NCBI RefSeq assembly: GCF_029867415.1
Contig: NC_081183.1
Location: 196,323,563-196,387,562 of the forward strand
Direction: 5' to 3'
DNA length: 64,000 nucleotides
Origin: Vicia villosa
Taxonomy: Eukaryota; Streptophyta; Magnoliopsida; Fabales; Fabaceae
Positions 19,731 to 31,047 of the stretch are shown here, one piece after another (position 1 is the stretch's first letter; each line of letters starts with the position of its first letter). The notes below the pieces were generated by a model that worked only from the letters and a program-made list of their open reading frames with translations, was not told where the DNA came from and did not search any database. Position numbers and translations under genes: made by a program.

Positions 19731-20569
19731 ATATGGCAAGTAACTGTGTTCAGGACAAACTTGATCATTCAAAATCCATAGCGGAGTATTCATCAGCAGT
19801 AGGTCATCTTCTACGAAGCACGAATACAGCGCAACTCGGAGTGGAAAGGAAAGATAACGATCGTCACGTTTCATCGTAGCCCTTTTCCCGAAAATTACCA
19901 ATCTCCAACTTTGTAAATACTCCATGGAATCAAGCATTTGGCTGATTACCATTCCATATATAAATTTGAGCCTTGTGCTTTTCCTTCGCAATCTAGTCTT
20001 ATTCAGTTTCTTGAAATGCATTTTAAATTTAAACAGTCATTTTCTTGAAACAAATGTTTTCATAAAATAAAAATGAATTTACTTGCAAAAATAAATGTGA
20101 AATTTCTTTCTAAGGTTTACAAACAATAGGAAGAATGCAAATAGTTGCTCCAAGAACGGTTGAGACTCCGGGAACCATTATTTCCCCATGAGGTCGCTTT
20201 GCGAGCATCTCCCGATGACGGATCTTTACTTCAAATCATACTACTCACTTCGGACAGCGGACAACTGGTAATCAGATATTCCCAACAGAGTTCGAACTAC
20301 AAGAAGAGGACATCTTCTGATCAACAAGAATTCAAGTCGTATCATTAGGATTTTACATCCGCGACAATTCTATTCACATTCACTTTACATTTTATAATTG
20401 TCATAATATTCATGCATACATTACATCACAACTGCATAGTCAAATTAGGCTTTTAATCGTGAGAATGCCCGAGTCATGAGGGCATGAACTCAAGTTTCCC
20501 CTGCAAGTCCTGGAGAAACTTTTTCCTTCAAAACAACAATCCATGTAGAGAGATTTCCCCAAGCAAGTC

Positions 20570-21071
20570 AATAGATGGTAGTCTCCCTCAAAGAGATAGT
20601 TTGTTCACTTTTGGAATTCCTCAGCCGAGATTCTCCTGCAGAGCGACATTCGACAGTCTTCTTCAGATAAGATAATCTGCTTTGCATTTTGGAATTCCCC
20701 AGAGGTTTGGTATTTCCCCAGCAAGGTCAAGAGATGCCACTTTTTCGTCAAAGAAAATAATTCAGAATCTCCCAGCAAATCGACAAATGATTCCCCAGCA
20801 GAATCAGTGAATGGTAGTCTTCATCCAGAAGATAGTTCATGATCCCCAGCGGAGTCAACAAATGGTAGTCTTTCCCCAAGGAAAGACAGTTTGTCTGTTA
20901 AATACTCAAGAGATCGACAAATGGTAGTTTCTTCAAACAGTTTGTCTGTTTCAGGGATGTTTAGTTCCCCACAGAGTCAATAAATGGTAGTTTTCCCCTT
21001 AGGAAAACAGTTTGTTGATTCCCCAGGCACCGATCGACGAATGGCAGTTTTCACCCCGAAAACAGTTCGTC
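20570..21071 (+). other. Array of six two-helix hairpins with TGGTA/AG internal loop
   Basis: Units at about 20570-20604, 20803-20843, 20858-20894, 20916-20946, 20977-21018 and 21036-21071. Outer stems include ACAAA/TTTGT, GACAAA/TTTGTC, TCAATAAA/TTTGTTGA and GACGAA/TTCGTC. Inner stems include GTCTTC/GAAGAT, GTCTTTC/GAAAGAC, GTTT/AAAC, GTTTTCC/GGAAAAC and GTTTTC/GAAAAC. The 5' internal loop TGGTA (TGGCA once) and the 3' internal loop AG are nearly constant. Several units are preceded by TCCCCAGC-like sequence. The first unit is degenerate. Confidence 0.75.
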
Positions 21072-21158
21072 CGCCTTCAAACAAAGTCATTAGCCCCTCA
21101 AAAGAGCATGGGCCCATATGACAATCTTTCAAAGATGCCAGGTCAAAAGGGAAGATGG

Positions 21159-21775
21159 TGAAGTTTCTTTATTACCATCAAATGGTATCTCATCTCCAAG
21201 TGCTGATGAGAAGTTTGATGAGGAAACAAACCTTTGAAGTTTCTTTATTTACCATCAAATGGTATCTCATCTCCAAGTGCTGATGAGAAGTTTGATGAGG
21301 AAACAAACCTTTGAAGTTTCTTTATTTACCGTCAAATGGTATCTCATCTCCAAGTGCTGATGAGAAGTTTGATGAGGAAACAACCCCTTAAAGTTTCTTT
21401 ATTTACCATCAAATGGTATCTCATCTCCAAGTGCTGATGAGAAGTTTGATGAGGAAACAAATCTTTGAAGTTTCTTTATTTACCATCAAATGGTATCTCA
21501 TCTCCAAGTGCTGATGAGAAGTTTGATGAGGAAACAAATCTTTGAAGTTTCTTTATTTACCGTCAAATGGTATCTCATCTCCAAGTGCTGATGAGAAGTT
21601 TGATGAGGAAACAACCCCTTGAAGTTTCTTTATTTACCATCAAATGGTATCTCATCTCCAAGTGCTGATGAGAAGTTTGATGAGGAAACAAATCTTTGAA
21701 GTTTCTTTATTTACCGTCAAATGGTATCTTACCTCCAAGTGCTGGTAAGAAGTTTGACGAGGAAACAGACCGTTG
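21159..21775 (+). repeat. 77-bp tandem repeat, eight copies
   Basis: The word ATGGTATCT recurs at 21182, 21259, 21336, 21413, 21490, 21567, 21644 and 21721, exactly 77 bases apart. Each unit contains two inverted repeats: TACCATCAAATGGTA (or TACCGTCAAATGGTA) and TCTCATC-TCCAAGTGCT-GATGAGA. The eighth unit has TCTTACC and GGTAAGA instead, two paired changes that keep the second stem. The regular spacing makes it a candidate seed for a satellite. Confidence 0.92.
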
Positions 21776-23690
21776 GAAATTTTCTCTTTATCTGAGATAT
21801 TGTCCAAACACAACTAAGACCAGTTTCGAGATATGGACATCCGAAACAAGAGGGAGGTTGTTTACCTTTTTCTAAGTATCAACACTTAGTTAAAGAGGAT
21901 GGATTGCGCATCCTACATTGCCATCCATTCACCAGAATCCACATCAAGTATTTCTGCAGGAGTTTGTCTCATCATCCCCCGCCAAGCGCGACAATGGGAT
22001 CAAGTCATGTAAAGATTTTATCAATTACAACATCTCAGGAGCGCCCAAAATTCGGGCATTCTTTGATATTTAAGTCTCTTTTACGCAGGAGAGATCGAGA
22101 TATCAATCTCTCTCCCTCCAGATAAAAGAAACTTAAATAGGGGCATCTGTCATACCCTAATTTTTGACCCCCCCTGAGATGGCATATCTTCAGGATTTTT
22201 CATCAGGTCAAGACAAGTACCCAGAGCAGTCATTTCTCCATCTGGTACCTAATCGAGGATGCTCAAAGACAAGAAAGCTCAGGCAAAGGATCAATCAATA
22301 CAAAGATTAGTCTCTAATACAATCATGGGGCTCAAAAACTTCACTTTTCTCATCTATGATTGATTAGACATCCAGTCATATGAGTACAGGTTTACTCAGG
22401 TCACCAGACTAGGGTTTTGAGCCTATCAAGGACTAAAATCAGGGATCACATTTGGGAAACCCTAAAAAACCTCAGAGGGTCATTCAAAGACATCAATCAT
22501 CTTCAAATAACTCATATGACAAGATCTACTAGACATCACACTTCAATTCAAAGTCTACAGTCATTATTTTCACATGGTCGACAAATTAGGGTTTTGACCT
22601 AATTCACCAAGATAGTTGACTTCTGATCAGGGCATGAATCCAAAACTCAAGACATGATTCAAGGATCTCTACTACCTCCATATAATCCATTTATATCATC
22701 CATTTGGGGAGAAGATCTTATTTCTACACAAAAGCCCAAAAATTCACTTTGTCAGGAAAAAGTCAACTGTGAAGGATCATCATTGACTTTTAAGGTTTTT
22801 GGTCAAAAAATGACTTTCAAAGATCAATATCATCAATATATGGATGTCAAAGTCATTTGGCCAAAGAAATTCAAAGAAATTCATCAAGGAGCGAAAAGTC
22901 GGGAATTAGGGTTTTTGAAGGCATGGTGAGATCTCAAAATTTCACCTACACAACTCAAAAAACTTCCAACATGAAAGTTGTAGATCTTGCCAAATAAAAC
23001 AACATCTTACAAGGGAACTTTTTTCAAAAGATCAACCATTTATGAAGTTTTGGAAATTTTGAAGTTTAGGTCATAAACACTTAGAAATTTTTCTAAGTGT
23101 TTTAACCTAGTTTTCTTCCAACTTTGGCCTCATTTTTCACAAATTTCCCAAAGGATTCTGAAGAAGACATAAACTAATGATTTAAAGTAGATGTTTAGGG
23201 CTTTCCAAATTGTGTTCAACCTTCTCAAAATTCAATTTGAGCTAAGAGTTATGCTTGTTCAAAGTTGGCCTCATGAAGTGAAATTATAGGTCATGCATCA
23301 TTTTGGAACTTTGAAGTTTTGTGCACATGACCTCAAATACAGATGCTACATGACCCATAATACATCTGCAAACATGCCATGCATTCATTTTCACCATGCC
23401 ATGATAATTGAAGAAGATTCCTAAAACAAGAACATGTGATTATGTAATGATTACATTTGAGAATTTATGGCAAATTGATGAATCACCCAAGGAATCTTCT
23501 CACCAACCAATTAGAGCTCACTTTGCATCTGAATTGTCCCCTAAGATCAGATAGAATCAATGGATAGGGGAGGTGGCTCGAAAATGCAATGATCACATTT
23601 GGATATTCTTTGAAATTTCTTCATGGCTAAGAAATCAAACTTACTTCACTAAGCAAGCTCACTCTCCCAATCAGTACTGAGACATTTGCC

Positions 23691-23698
23691 TATAAATA
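23691..23698 (+). promoter_or_regulatory. TATA box of the Ogre copy B LTR
   Basis: TATAAATA in the context TTTGCC...GAGGCC, at the position matching 12063-12070 in the other LTR. ACACACCAAAGCAACC follows and probably contains or precedes the start site. Confidence 0.7.
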
Positions 23699-24647
23699 GA
23701 GGCCTCATTCTCATTCAAAAAACACACCAAAGCAACCATATTACTTGCTTTCTCTTTCTCTTCTCTTGTTCATTGTTTTTCAAAGTTCTTTGGCAAGAAG
23801 AATCGATTTCTTCAAACCAGAGCTTATCTTTGGGAAGTGAGCATTCTAACATCTCAAGGGAGGTCATTTGAGGTGATCCAAGCACCTGGATCACTTCTGT
23901 AAGTGGAGGAACACCATTGTTGCTCTCACTTTGGAGCATCTGCAGTTGGAGGTCCATGGAGTGATTCGGAAGGTTTCAAGGCAAGCCAATCATCCAGACA
24001 CACTCCTCAGGTCATAGTGAAGCTAACCAGATGGCTGCAGCTCATCTGTAACTCGAGAATCAACACCCTCCATGTTCACTTGAAGCTGAAATCGAGGGAG
24101 GTCCATAGAACAATTCAGGAGGTTTGAGGTCATTACAAGCATTCAGTTAGCATCACTGAGCCACAAGGAAGCTTTTGGGATCATTCATACAAGCCCAGTT
24201 GCTCTCCATCATCCTCACGATCTCCATTTTCAGAGGTAAGTTTCTGAACTCCCTCTCTTTAATTTAAGAACTCTTTGTGAAATAGCTCGATTCTATCTTG
24301 TTCAGCATCATCAGAGGATTGAAAACCCTCTATCATCATCCATTTATCTTTCAGTATAGTCATTTAATTTAATTTTGAAATTTTAGGGTTCTTCACGATT
24401 TCTGGTAAATTAGTTAGATGTAGTTAATGATAGTTCATGTTAGTTACATATTTAGAATCGTGAGTGAATTTAGAGCAAGTTTCATGTTTACATCGTTGCA
24501 AATGGTTGAGAAACGAGTAAGCTCAGAAATTCAAAAATGGAGAGCTTGAGGTTGAAGACGAAGATGGTGGTGGCGCGCAAATTTGAATTCTCAGGGGAGA
24601 GTTTATTTTATTTTGAATGGTGTGCGTTTTATTAACGACTGAACAAC

Positions 24648-24729
24648 TTGCCCCAGTGGCCACCTATACGCCCTTAGTATCATCATGCCTCAAGTCTGGG
24701 GTTCGAATCCCCCTCGCCCCAGACTTTTT
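24648..24729 (+). other. tRNA-like module 1 inside the LTR of copy B
   Basis: A weak A-box-like CCCCAGTGGCC (24651-24661) is followed at tRNA-like distance by a perfect T-arm: GGGG-TTCGAAT-CCCC (24698-24712, B box GGTTCGAATCC at 24700-24710). A TTTTT run follows (24725-24729). The 5' acceptor arm does not match the 3' one, so it is not a functional tRNA gene. It looks tRNA-derived. Confidence 0.55.
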
Positions 24730-24804
24730 GATTCTTTTATTTTTTAAGGATTTACAACTTGTTTTGAAACATGACCAAATGAAGGCAAGTCACTATCACC
24801 ACAC

Positions 24805-24889
24805 GCGCGTTGGCTCAGTGGTATAATTTTGAGGAAATGACCTCAAGGGCGTGGGTTCAAACCCTCCAAGGGCCAAAACTTATTTTTTT
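24805..24889 (+). other. tRNA-like module 2 inside the LTR of copy B
   Basis: A box TGGCTCAGTGGT (24811-24822), a 6-bp anticodon-like stem TTGAGG/CCTCAA around AAATGA, and a T-arm/B box GGGTTCAAACCC (24853-24864), then a run of T near 24883. The A-to-B spacing is that of a tRNA promoter. A full cloverleaf is not formed. Whether RNA polymerase III uses it is unknown. Confidence 0.6.
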
Positions 24890-26406
24890 AAACACTAATT
24901 TCTTTCATTTTTCTTCACAACTTCACATATTTATTTAACCTATCAAATTAATTTATTTTCACTTCATTTTTCACACACTTATCATTTAATATACCTATTT
25001 TGTGAATAATCAAAAAAATCATAAAAATATTATGTATTTCTTGAATTTTAATTAGGTTTAAAATAGTATGTTTTTAAGTGTTTTCTTAAATACTTTAAAT
25101 ATATATATTATCATTTTAACCTAATCAATTTGTGAATAATTTTATGATAAAACCCTAATTGTTTAGGTCTTAATTAGTTAAAAGTTCTTTATTTTTACCT
25201 TAATTAATTTGACTTTTGTCAATATTCAAATTTGTTTTCAATCTCTAATTAAACGGATGATTAAGGTTTTCAAACAACAAAACCTTGTATCATTCCAAAT
25301 CATTTTCAAATTGCTTTTACACCAGTACTGTAAAGTACTGGGCCTCTAATAGAGTGTAAGTCCCAAAAACCTTCTCTTCTTAGCTTGTTTTCAAAACTGT
25401 ATTTTCAAAATCTTCTTTCTGTTTTCAAAACATTCTTCTGGTATTTGAAGGGCATTATTCCCGGTGAAACTCTTCAGATACCTATGTGACCTTTGTCCAT
25501 CTTCACTTCTTCTGTTTTCAAAAACCATTAACTGTTTATTATATATATATTCAACTGTTATCAACAAAACAACAAAAATTACTATTGAGGCTCTGTCCAT
25601 ACTTCTTCAATGGCCTCCACTCCATCCAGGTTAGGCTTTACAAGCTTTCAATTTACAGTCTTTATTTAAATTACTGTCAAATATAAAACTGTGCATATAT
25701 ATATATATTAGTTTAGAACTACGTTTGAGTATAAACCTTAGGACAGTTAAACTATATATATATATATATTATAGGAATATGACCTAGGATTGAGAATGTC
25801 TTCCCGGTGAAGGCTCTTTCCTAATTAGAGATCTGTAGTTCAAACCCCCAAGATGAATTATTCCCGGTGAAACATCTTGGTAAAAACCTTAGAATCCAAA
25901 TAAATAGGACACATCCACCCAAAGAGGAATTATTCCCGGTGAAACCTCTTACCCATTTGCTTAGAGCCAAAATAAGTTCAAAACTACATAGCTTTCTCTT
26001 GTGCTATAACAAGGACCCTCAATTAGCCTCCTATTGGGCTTTGTACAAGGACCCACAGGCTTCTTAAAAGCATTTCCAGCTTCCTCTTGAGCTTGTATAC
26101 AAGGACCCATCAGGTTTCTTATAAACATAGGAACAGGTCTTTAGTCACCTTTTAGCCTACCCTGGTGAGTTTCTTCCAATTTAAACCAGACCTTAAACAA
26201 GCTAAGTTTGTCTCAATTTTGCATTGAGTGCACTTTTTGGAATGAGAGACATGGACAGTCTCTGTCACCTTTATCTTCATCAATCTTCCTTAGCAGAGTC
26301 TAGGATCCATGTTTGGTCATCCTCAGCATTGAGTCAGCCTTCATCTTGGGCTTTAAACAAGAAGTCTCCACTAGATAATCTTTCTGCCATTCATATTAAT
26401 AAAAAC

Positions 26407-26669
26407 CCCTGGAAAGGGTTAGCCTCCAACATCTGTCTAAAATGTCAAAATCCCTGGAAAGGGTTAGCTTCCACACATTCCTTCATTTCAATAAAAACCC
26501 CTGGAAAGGGTTAGCCTCCAAAGTCAATTAATAAATAATTTCATTCTCTTAGGAGATAATTTCCCCAAAAGAGTCAAAATCCCTGGAAAGGGTCAGCCTC
26601 CAAAAAACATGATAAAGTCAGTCTTTTAACAGACAAATTCACCAGCTGAGTCAAAATCCCTGGAAAGGG
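26407..26669 (+). repeat. Five CCCT-GGAA-AGGG hairpin repeats in LTR of copy B
   Basis: CCCTGGAAAGGG at 26407, 26452, 26499, 26581 and 26658, each followed by TTAGCYTCCA or TCAGCCTCCA. The four-base loop GGAA is of GNRA type. Confidence 0.8.
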
Positions 26670-26750
26670 TTAGCTTCCAAAGAAAAACAGTCTTTTAATA
26701 AATAAAATCTCCTCAGTAGAGTCAAAACCAACAAAAACAGTTAGCCTCAA

Positions 26751-27296
26751 CCTTGGGCTTCATACAAGGCACCCAAACAATAAAACTCCCCTGTCAAGAG
26801 TCAGCCTCAACCTTGGGCATTGTACAAGGCAGATAATAGAGTCTCCCCAGTGAGTTCTTCATCATTCAGTAGCCACAACCTTGGGCTTTGTACAAGGCAG
26901 ATAAACCATATTTTTCATGTGTCAAAGATTCCTAACACTTAGGATCTTTCCCCATATAGTCATCCATACTTAATTCATTTAAGAGTCCGCCACAACCTTG
27001 GGCTTTGTACAAGGCAGAAAATAATGTTTTCCCTAGCAACAGTCAGCCACAACCTTGGGCTTTGTACAAGGCACACAAAATAGAGTCATTCATTCAATTA
27101 TCCTCAACAGTTAGCCACAACCTTGGGCTTTGTACAAGGCACACAAATAGAGTCTCCCTAAGTAGAGTCAGCCTCAATTCTGGGCTTTGTACAGAACACA
27201 AAAATACCCTGTAATTAACCCCCAGTGGAGCCATCTCCCAGAGTCAATAATATTAATTAATCAATCAAAAGCCTCAAGCTTGGGCCTCATACAAGC
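26751..27296 (+). other. Array of eight 5-bp hairpins with GGCTTTGTA loop in LTR of copy B
   Basis: CCTTG/CAAGG stems around a nine-base GGCTTTGTA-type loop at 26751-26769, 26811-26829, 26879-26897, 26996-27014, 27053-27071 and 27121-27139. Two further units have changed both arms: TTCTG/CAGAA at 27178-27196 and GCTTG/CAAGC at 27278-27296. Units are usually preceded by GCCACAA or GCCTCAA. Confidence 0.78.
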
Positions 27297-27944
27297 CAGC
27301 TAAAGTCAAATCTTTTATACAGTAGATAGACATAGCTTATCTCTATAGAGAGATATTTTTACTACTCTACCACATTCAAACAAACAAACATTTCATTTCA
27401 ATTTTAATCAAGTCTCCCATTTAGGATTTTGAAAGGCATGAGCTGGCAGTAAAACCCAGACATGTGGTAACTTTCCCTAATTTGGATGAGCATCCTTCTT
27501 TCATTTAAGAGGCATTTGACTGGTATACTTGCACATACACAAGTAAGGTCCCCCTCTTGAATGAAATGAATTCAGTTATTCTGTCACTCTTTCAAAATGT
27601 TTGTGGTAGAATAGTACAAATACCTCTCTGTAGAGATGATTTCATGTCTCTTTACTGTAAACAGAGATTTAATCCCAAGCTTCACCCTTGAGCTTCAAGC
27701 AAGGCACCAAAAAACATTAATTTCCCTAGTTAGTTCCCCGAACTACATTAAGCTCTGACTTCCACTAGGGATATGTAGGCATGAGGTTCACAAGGAATCT
27801 CAGCGAGCTAATAAAATACCAAAAATAGTCAGTTTGTCTGTCTGTCTGTCTTTTCAAATCAATTCAATTCCTTCTCCTAACACAAAGGAGAAACTTTCCC
27901 AATCATTAGCAATAAACACAAACACAATGACACAGAGAAGGTTC

Positions 27945-27960
27945 CTGTAGAGTACTACAG
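27945..27960 (+). other. Conserved 6-bp hairpin near the LTR end (copy B)
   Basis: CTGTAG-AGTA-CTACAG followed by ATATGTAGGGTG, matching 15574-15589 in the other LTR. Confidence 0.75.
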
Positions 27961-28254
27961 ATATGTAGGGTGTTTAAACACTTCCCTATGTATAACCGAC
28001 CCCCCGGACTCCAGAATTTCTAGTCTAGGTGAAATCCCCACACTTAGCAAACTCCTAGGGTTTAGTTGAGATCTTTTTTCCCCTTTCCTACTCGTAGGAC
28101 AAATAAGAAAGTTCGTGTGATATCGTAGGAAGAACTGAAACAAAATTCATCCCACCACGGGCGCATTCTCCTTCCAAATTTCGCGTGAAGGGTTTAGCGT
28201 GCCGTCCTCCCAAGTGAAACGGGGAGGTAAAAGAAAACGACACCACAATACGTC

Positions 28255-29020
28255 ACTTTTCCTTTAAAGACCCTATGGTGGCTTTTTGTAAGTTTGGGAT
28301 TGGTAAAAGTTTTAATACTCCTTTTTGGGAAGCTATTTGATTGAAGGGGTCTAACTTAATGAATGAGTTTTTGGATCTCTACTCAATATCTTGTTTGAAA
28401 AAAGTGTCGGTGTCCGGAATAAGGGGTTGGAGTAATGGTGTTTGGTGTTGGGGCAATTTTGGTATTAAAGATAATTTGTTGACTACGGACAATCGATTGA
28501 GACTTTCTTCTCTTGCTTTGAAGTTAGTGGGTGTCGAGATTGGGGTGTTCGATCATGATAAGGTGATTTGGTATGCGGATCTGACCGGTGTTTTTTTCGG
28601 TATCTTCTTGTTATCACTTTTATGCAAGATTTCGTTTTCCTTTTGGCCCCCGTAAAATGAATGATGCGATGTTGGGCAAGATATGGAAGACAAAGGTTCT
28701 TTATAAAATCAGGGCCTTTGGTTGGAGGCTTATTGTGAATAGACTTCCAACAAATGACATCTTAAACTTTAAAGAATAGAGATATTGTCTTTCCTTTAAA
28801 CTCTTTAAAGTGTGATTTTTGTGATATTGATTTTGAGAGTATGGACCATTTTTTTTTTTAATTGTAAAGTTGTGAAGATTATTTGGAATGATATTGGTCT
28901 TTGAATTTGTAAACCGGTTGGTATAGAGGAGGAGTGCTTATAGAATTTTATGGATAGGTCCTTGTTTTGTAAAGGTAAGAAGGTTAAGGAGTTGTAAAGG
29001 TAAGGTTATAGGGAGGGCAA
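28255..29020 (+). pseudogene. LINE (non-LTR retrotransposon) remnant, C-terminal part
   Basis: Translated pieces match the region after the reverse transcriptase of plant L1-type LINEs: a FGIGKSFNTPFWEA-like segment (about 28290-28337) and an RT zinc-binding-type segment with KTKVLYKIRAFGWRLIVNRLP (about 28687-28755). After a frameshift comes a CDFC...DHFFFNCKVVKIIW segment (about 28810-28890) with the Cys/His pattern of that domain. Stops and frameshifts break it. It lies directly after the LTR end of Ogre copy B, so the Ogre probably inserted into or beside this older LINE. Confidence 0.75.
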
Positions 29021-30949
29021 ATGGGGAGTTGTTTGGATTGCAACTTCGTGGTCTATATGATTATTATGGAATGAGATTTGCTTCCAGAACGATGGTTGAA
29101 ATATTGATAATACCGTGTAAAGTATAAAAATTTTAATTTGGAAATGGTGATGTTTGGAATGAGATCTCCTTTTAATTTCATCTCGCTTAAAAAAAATTTA
29201 GAAGATTTATTCCATTCTAATATATGAATAAGACCGTGTGATTCCACCAACCAAGAAAAAGACATACTAACACAAATTGTTATGCTTTCTAAAACCAATG
29301 ACGTTTTACTTTACCCAAAACGATGCTTCTGTTGAAGAACTTTTTTCATGATAGTGTCCAATTGGTAAAGCAAGCAATCAAACAAATTCCTTTTGTAACC
29401 TACTAAATTAAATAAATTAAAAACAATCAAACATCATAATAATTAAATGGGGTTTGTTACACTATCTAAATTATTACTGATGTTTATTTTATAAAAAAGT
29501 TATTTTCATATATATTAAATAATATCTAAAATTTATATGATCTAGATATATTGATTAATGATTACTCATATTATTTAAAAAAGTAATTTTTTTTTATCAT
29601 AAGAGAGTATTATTTTAGGTGAATTGAATTAAAAAGATTTATTAGATCTTGAGACTCATTCAACAAGCACCAAATATACTCGCTCATTATTATCCCACTT
29701 TTATGAGATATGAGTCAAATTCTTACCCACTTAAACCAACTTTGTTGGCACACTACTTAAATTAATATCCCCACTATTTTTTATTTTTTACTATCTTCAT
29801 TTTTTTCAATAATTATATTTTTATAGCTGCAGCTCAAATGAGAATTATCTAATCGAAATATTGATGAATGTTACGGCTTTGGCAGTATTTGTAGCAGTGT
29901 GCCATGCCCTATACCACAGTTTCAACGTGAACAAACAAGACAAAACTAAATACTATACATATTGTATGTATTTGATTTCTTCAAAAAGTTTCTCTCACCT
30001 TCTTCTTCAGATAGACATGAACATAAATATCTCAATAGAAGATGACAAATTTTTAAAAAAGAATTATACTTATATATGTTTTCATTTCAATCGGATAAAC
30101 TAGCATCTCCAATCATATCATTAAAATATATTTATATTTATATTTTAATGTAAATAAATTATAAATTGATAATTTTTAAAAAAATTATATTATTAAAATA
30201 TAATTTTTTTAATATTAGTTAAAAACTAAATTTTATGAAGAATTCAGTTAAAGAACTATGTTATACTATAAATATTAATTGATATTCATATTGATATACA
30301 ACAAATAAAAATAAGTTGATATATTTGAAACCAAAATTAATATTTTTTTCAAGAGTTCTTAAAAAGGAAATAATAACCGTAAAAGAATCAACACCCAATC
30401 ATATTGATCATACATTAAAACATTATTGTTTTTTATACGTTATTTTAAAAACTATATATATAGCATGCTGTTATATAATAGTAATTGATATTAAAGTAAG
30501 TTAACATATTTGAGACCGAAATTAATATTTTCTTTTTAAAAATTTCTTAGAAGGAAAAAAAATCGTACCTTATTAAAAAATATTAATTACATATTTTTGA
30601 CTAATTTAATTCTACTATATTAAAAAAATATTTCATTAAATAATTTAATAACAAAAATTACACATTTAAATAGAGATAAATATATTTAAAAAATGAAAAA
30701 GTGAATGAAAATATAACTACAAGAGAAAATGAGATATACACTTAGTGTAAAAATTAGTAAATTTTAATTTACTAATATAACATGATTGAATAATTTATTT
30801 TTATTGATTAAACTATTAGTAAATTCTAATTATAACTCACTTGTTTTGCAAGTTAAGAAAAAAAAGAAGATAAGAATGATGCAATGGGATTTTATATAAA
30901 GAAGAAAAAAGTGGGACCCATTTTCACAATATTGTACGCCATTGGTCCC
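29021..30949. other. AT-rich intergenic sequence
   Basis: No gene-like ORF. The sequence is very A/T-rich with short direct repeats (for example CGAAATTAATATTTT-like at about 30330 and 30518). It contains the upstream region of the small membrane protein gene. Confidence 0.6.
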
Positions 30950-30951
30950 TC

Positions 30952-30958
30952 TATATAA
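30952..30958 (+). promoter_or_regulatory. Probable TATA box of the small membrane protein gene
   Basis: TATATAA in CTCTATATAATATAAAAC, about 95 bases before the chosen start codon. A start site near 30985 would exclude the in-frame ATG at 30973. Confidence 0.5.
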
Positions 30959-31047
30959 TATAAAACAAAATCTTGAACATTCCAAAGACAAACCCAATAA
31001 ATCCAATTTTTTTTTCTCTGTTACTACACAATCTTGATTTTATGATT

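Larger units (their letters stand above)
19547..22147 (+). other. 3' untranslated region and polypurine tract of Ogre copy B
   Basis: Contains the three-unit structured array (19562-19730), a block shared with copy A around TGTAAATACTCCATGGAATC (19911-19930), an array of TGGTA-loop hairpins (20570-21071), a 77-bp tandem repeat (about 21159-21775), and TTAAATAGGGGCATC (22133-22147) before the LTR. No coding sequence. Confidence 0.75.
15816..28242 (+). mobile_element. Ogre/Tat-type retrotransposon, copy B, 5'-truncated
   Basis: It starts inside the pol intron (15840-16080 aligns with the 3' half of the copy A intron), immediately after the LTR of copy A. There is no PBS, ORF1, gag or protease. 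It has a complete pol ORF, a 2.6-kb 3' UTR rich in structured repeats, a polypurine tract and a 6.1-kb LTR. Its pol protein is close to that of copy A but clearly diverged. Either a deletion removed the 5' part, or recombination joined two elements through one LTR. It cannot supply its own capsid. Confidence 0.8.
22148..28242 (+). repeat. LTR of Ogre copy B (about 6.1 kb)
   Basis: Begins TGTCATACCC after the polypurine tract and is taken to end at AAACGACA (28242), just before LINE-like sequence. It shares the opening, the TATA region and the terminal hairpin with the LTR at 10485-15815. It differs in the middle, where it carries two tRNA-like modules (24648-24889), a GGAA-loop repeat (26407-26669) and a CCTTG/CAAGG hairpin array (26751-27296). 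TA microsatellites lie near 25698 and 25755. The right end is inferred. Confidence 0.72.

Noticed and set aside
21159..21775. Regular repeats with spacer-like variation, CRISPR-like at first sight
   Set aside because: Units are contiguous 77-bp tandem copies with no unique spacers, and the sequence is plant nuclear DNA.
24700..24865. Functional tRNA genes
   Set aside because: T-arms are good but acceptor arms do not pair and no full cloverleaf forms; treated as tRNA-like modules only.
30973..31041. N-terminal extension of the small membrane protein from ATG 30973
   Set aside because: Lies within about 20 bases of the TATA box, so probably upstream of the transcription start; the downstream ATGs are preferred.
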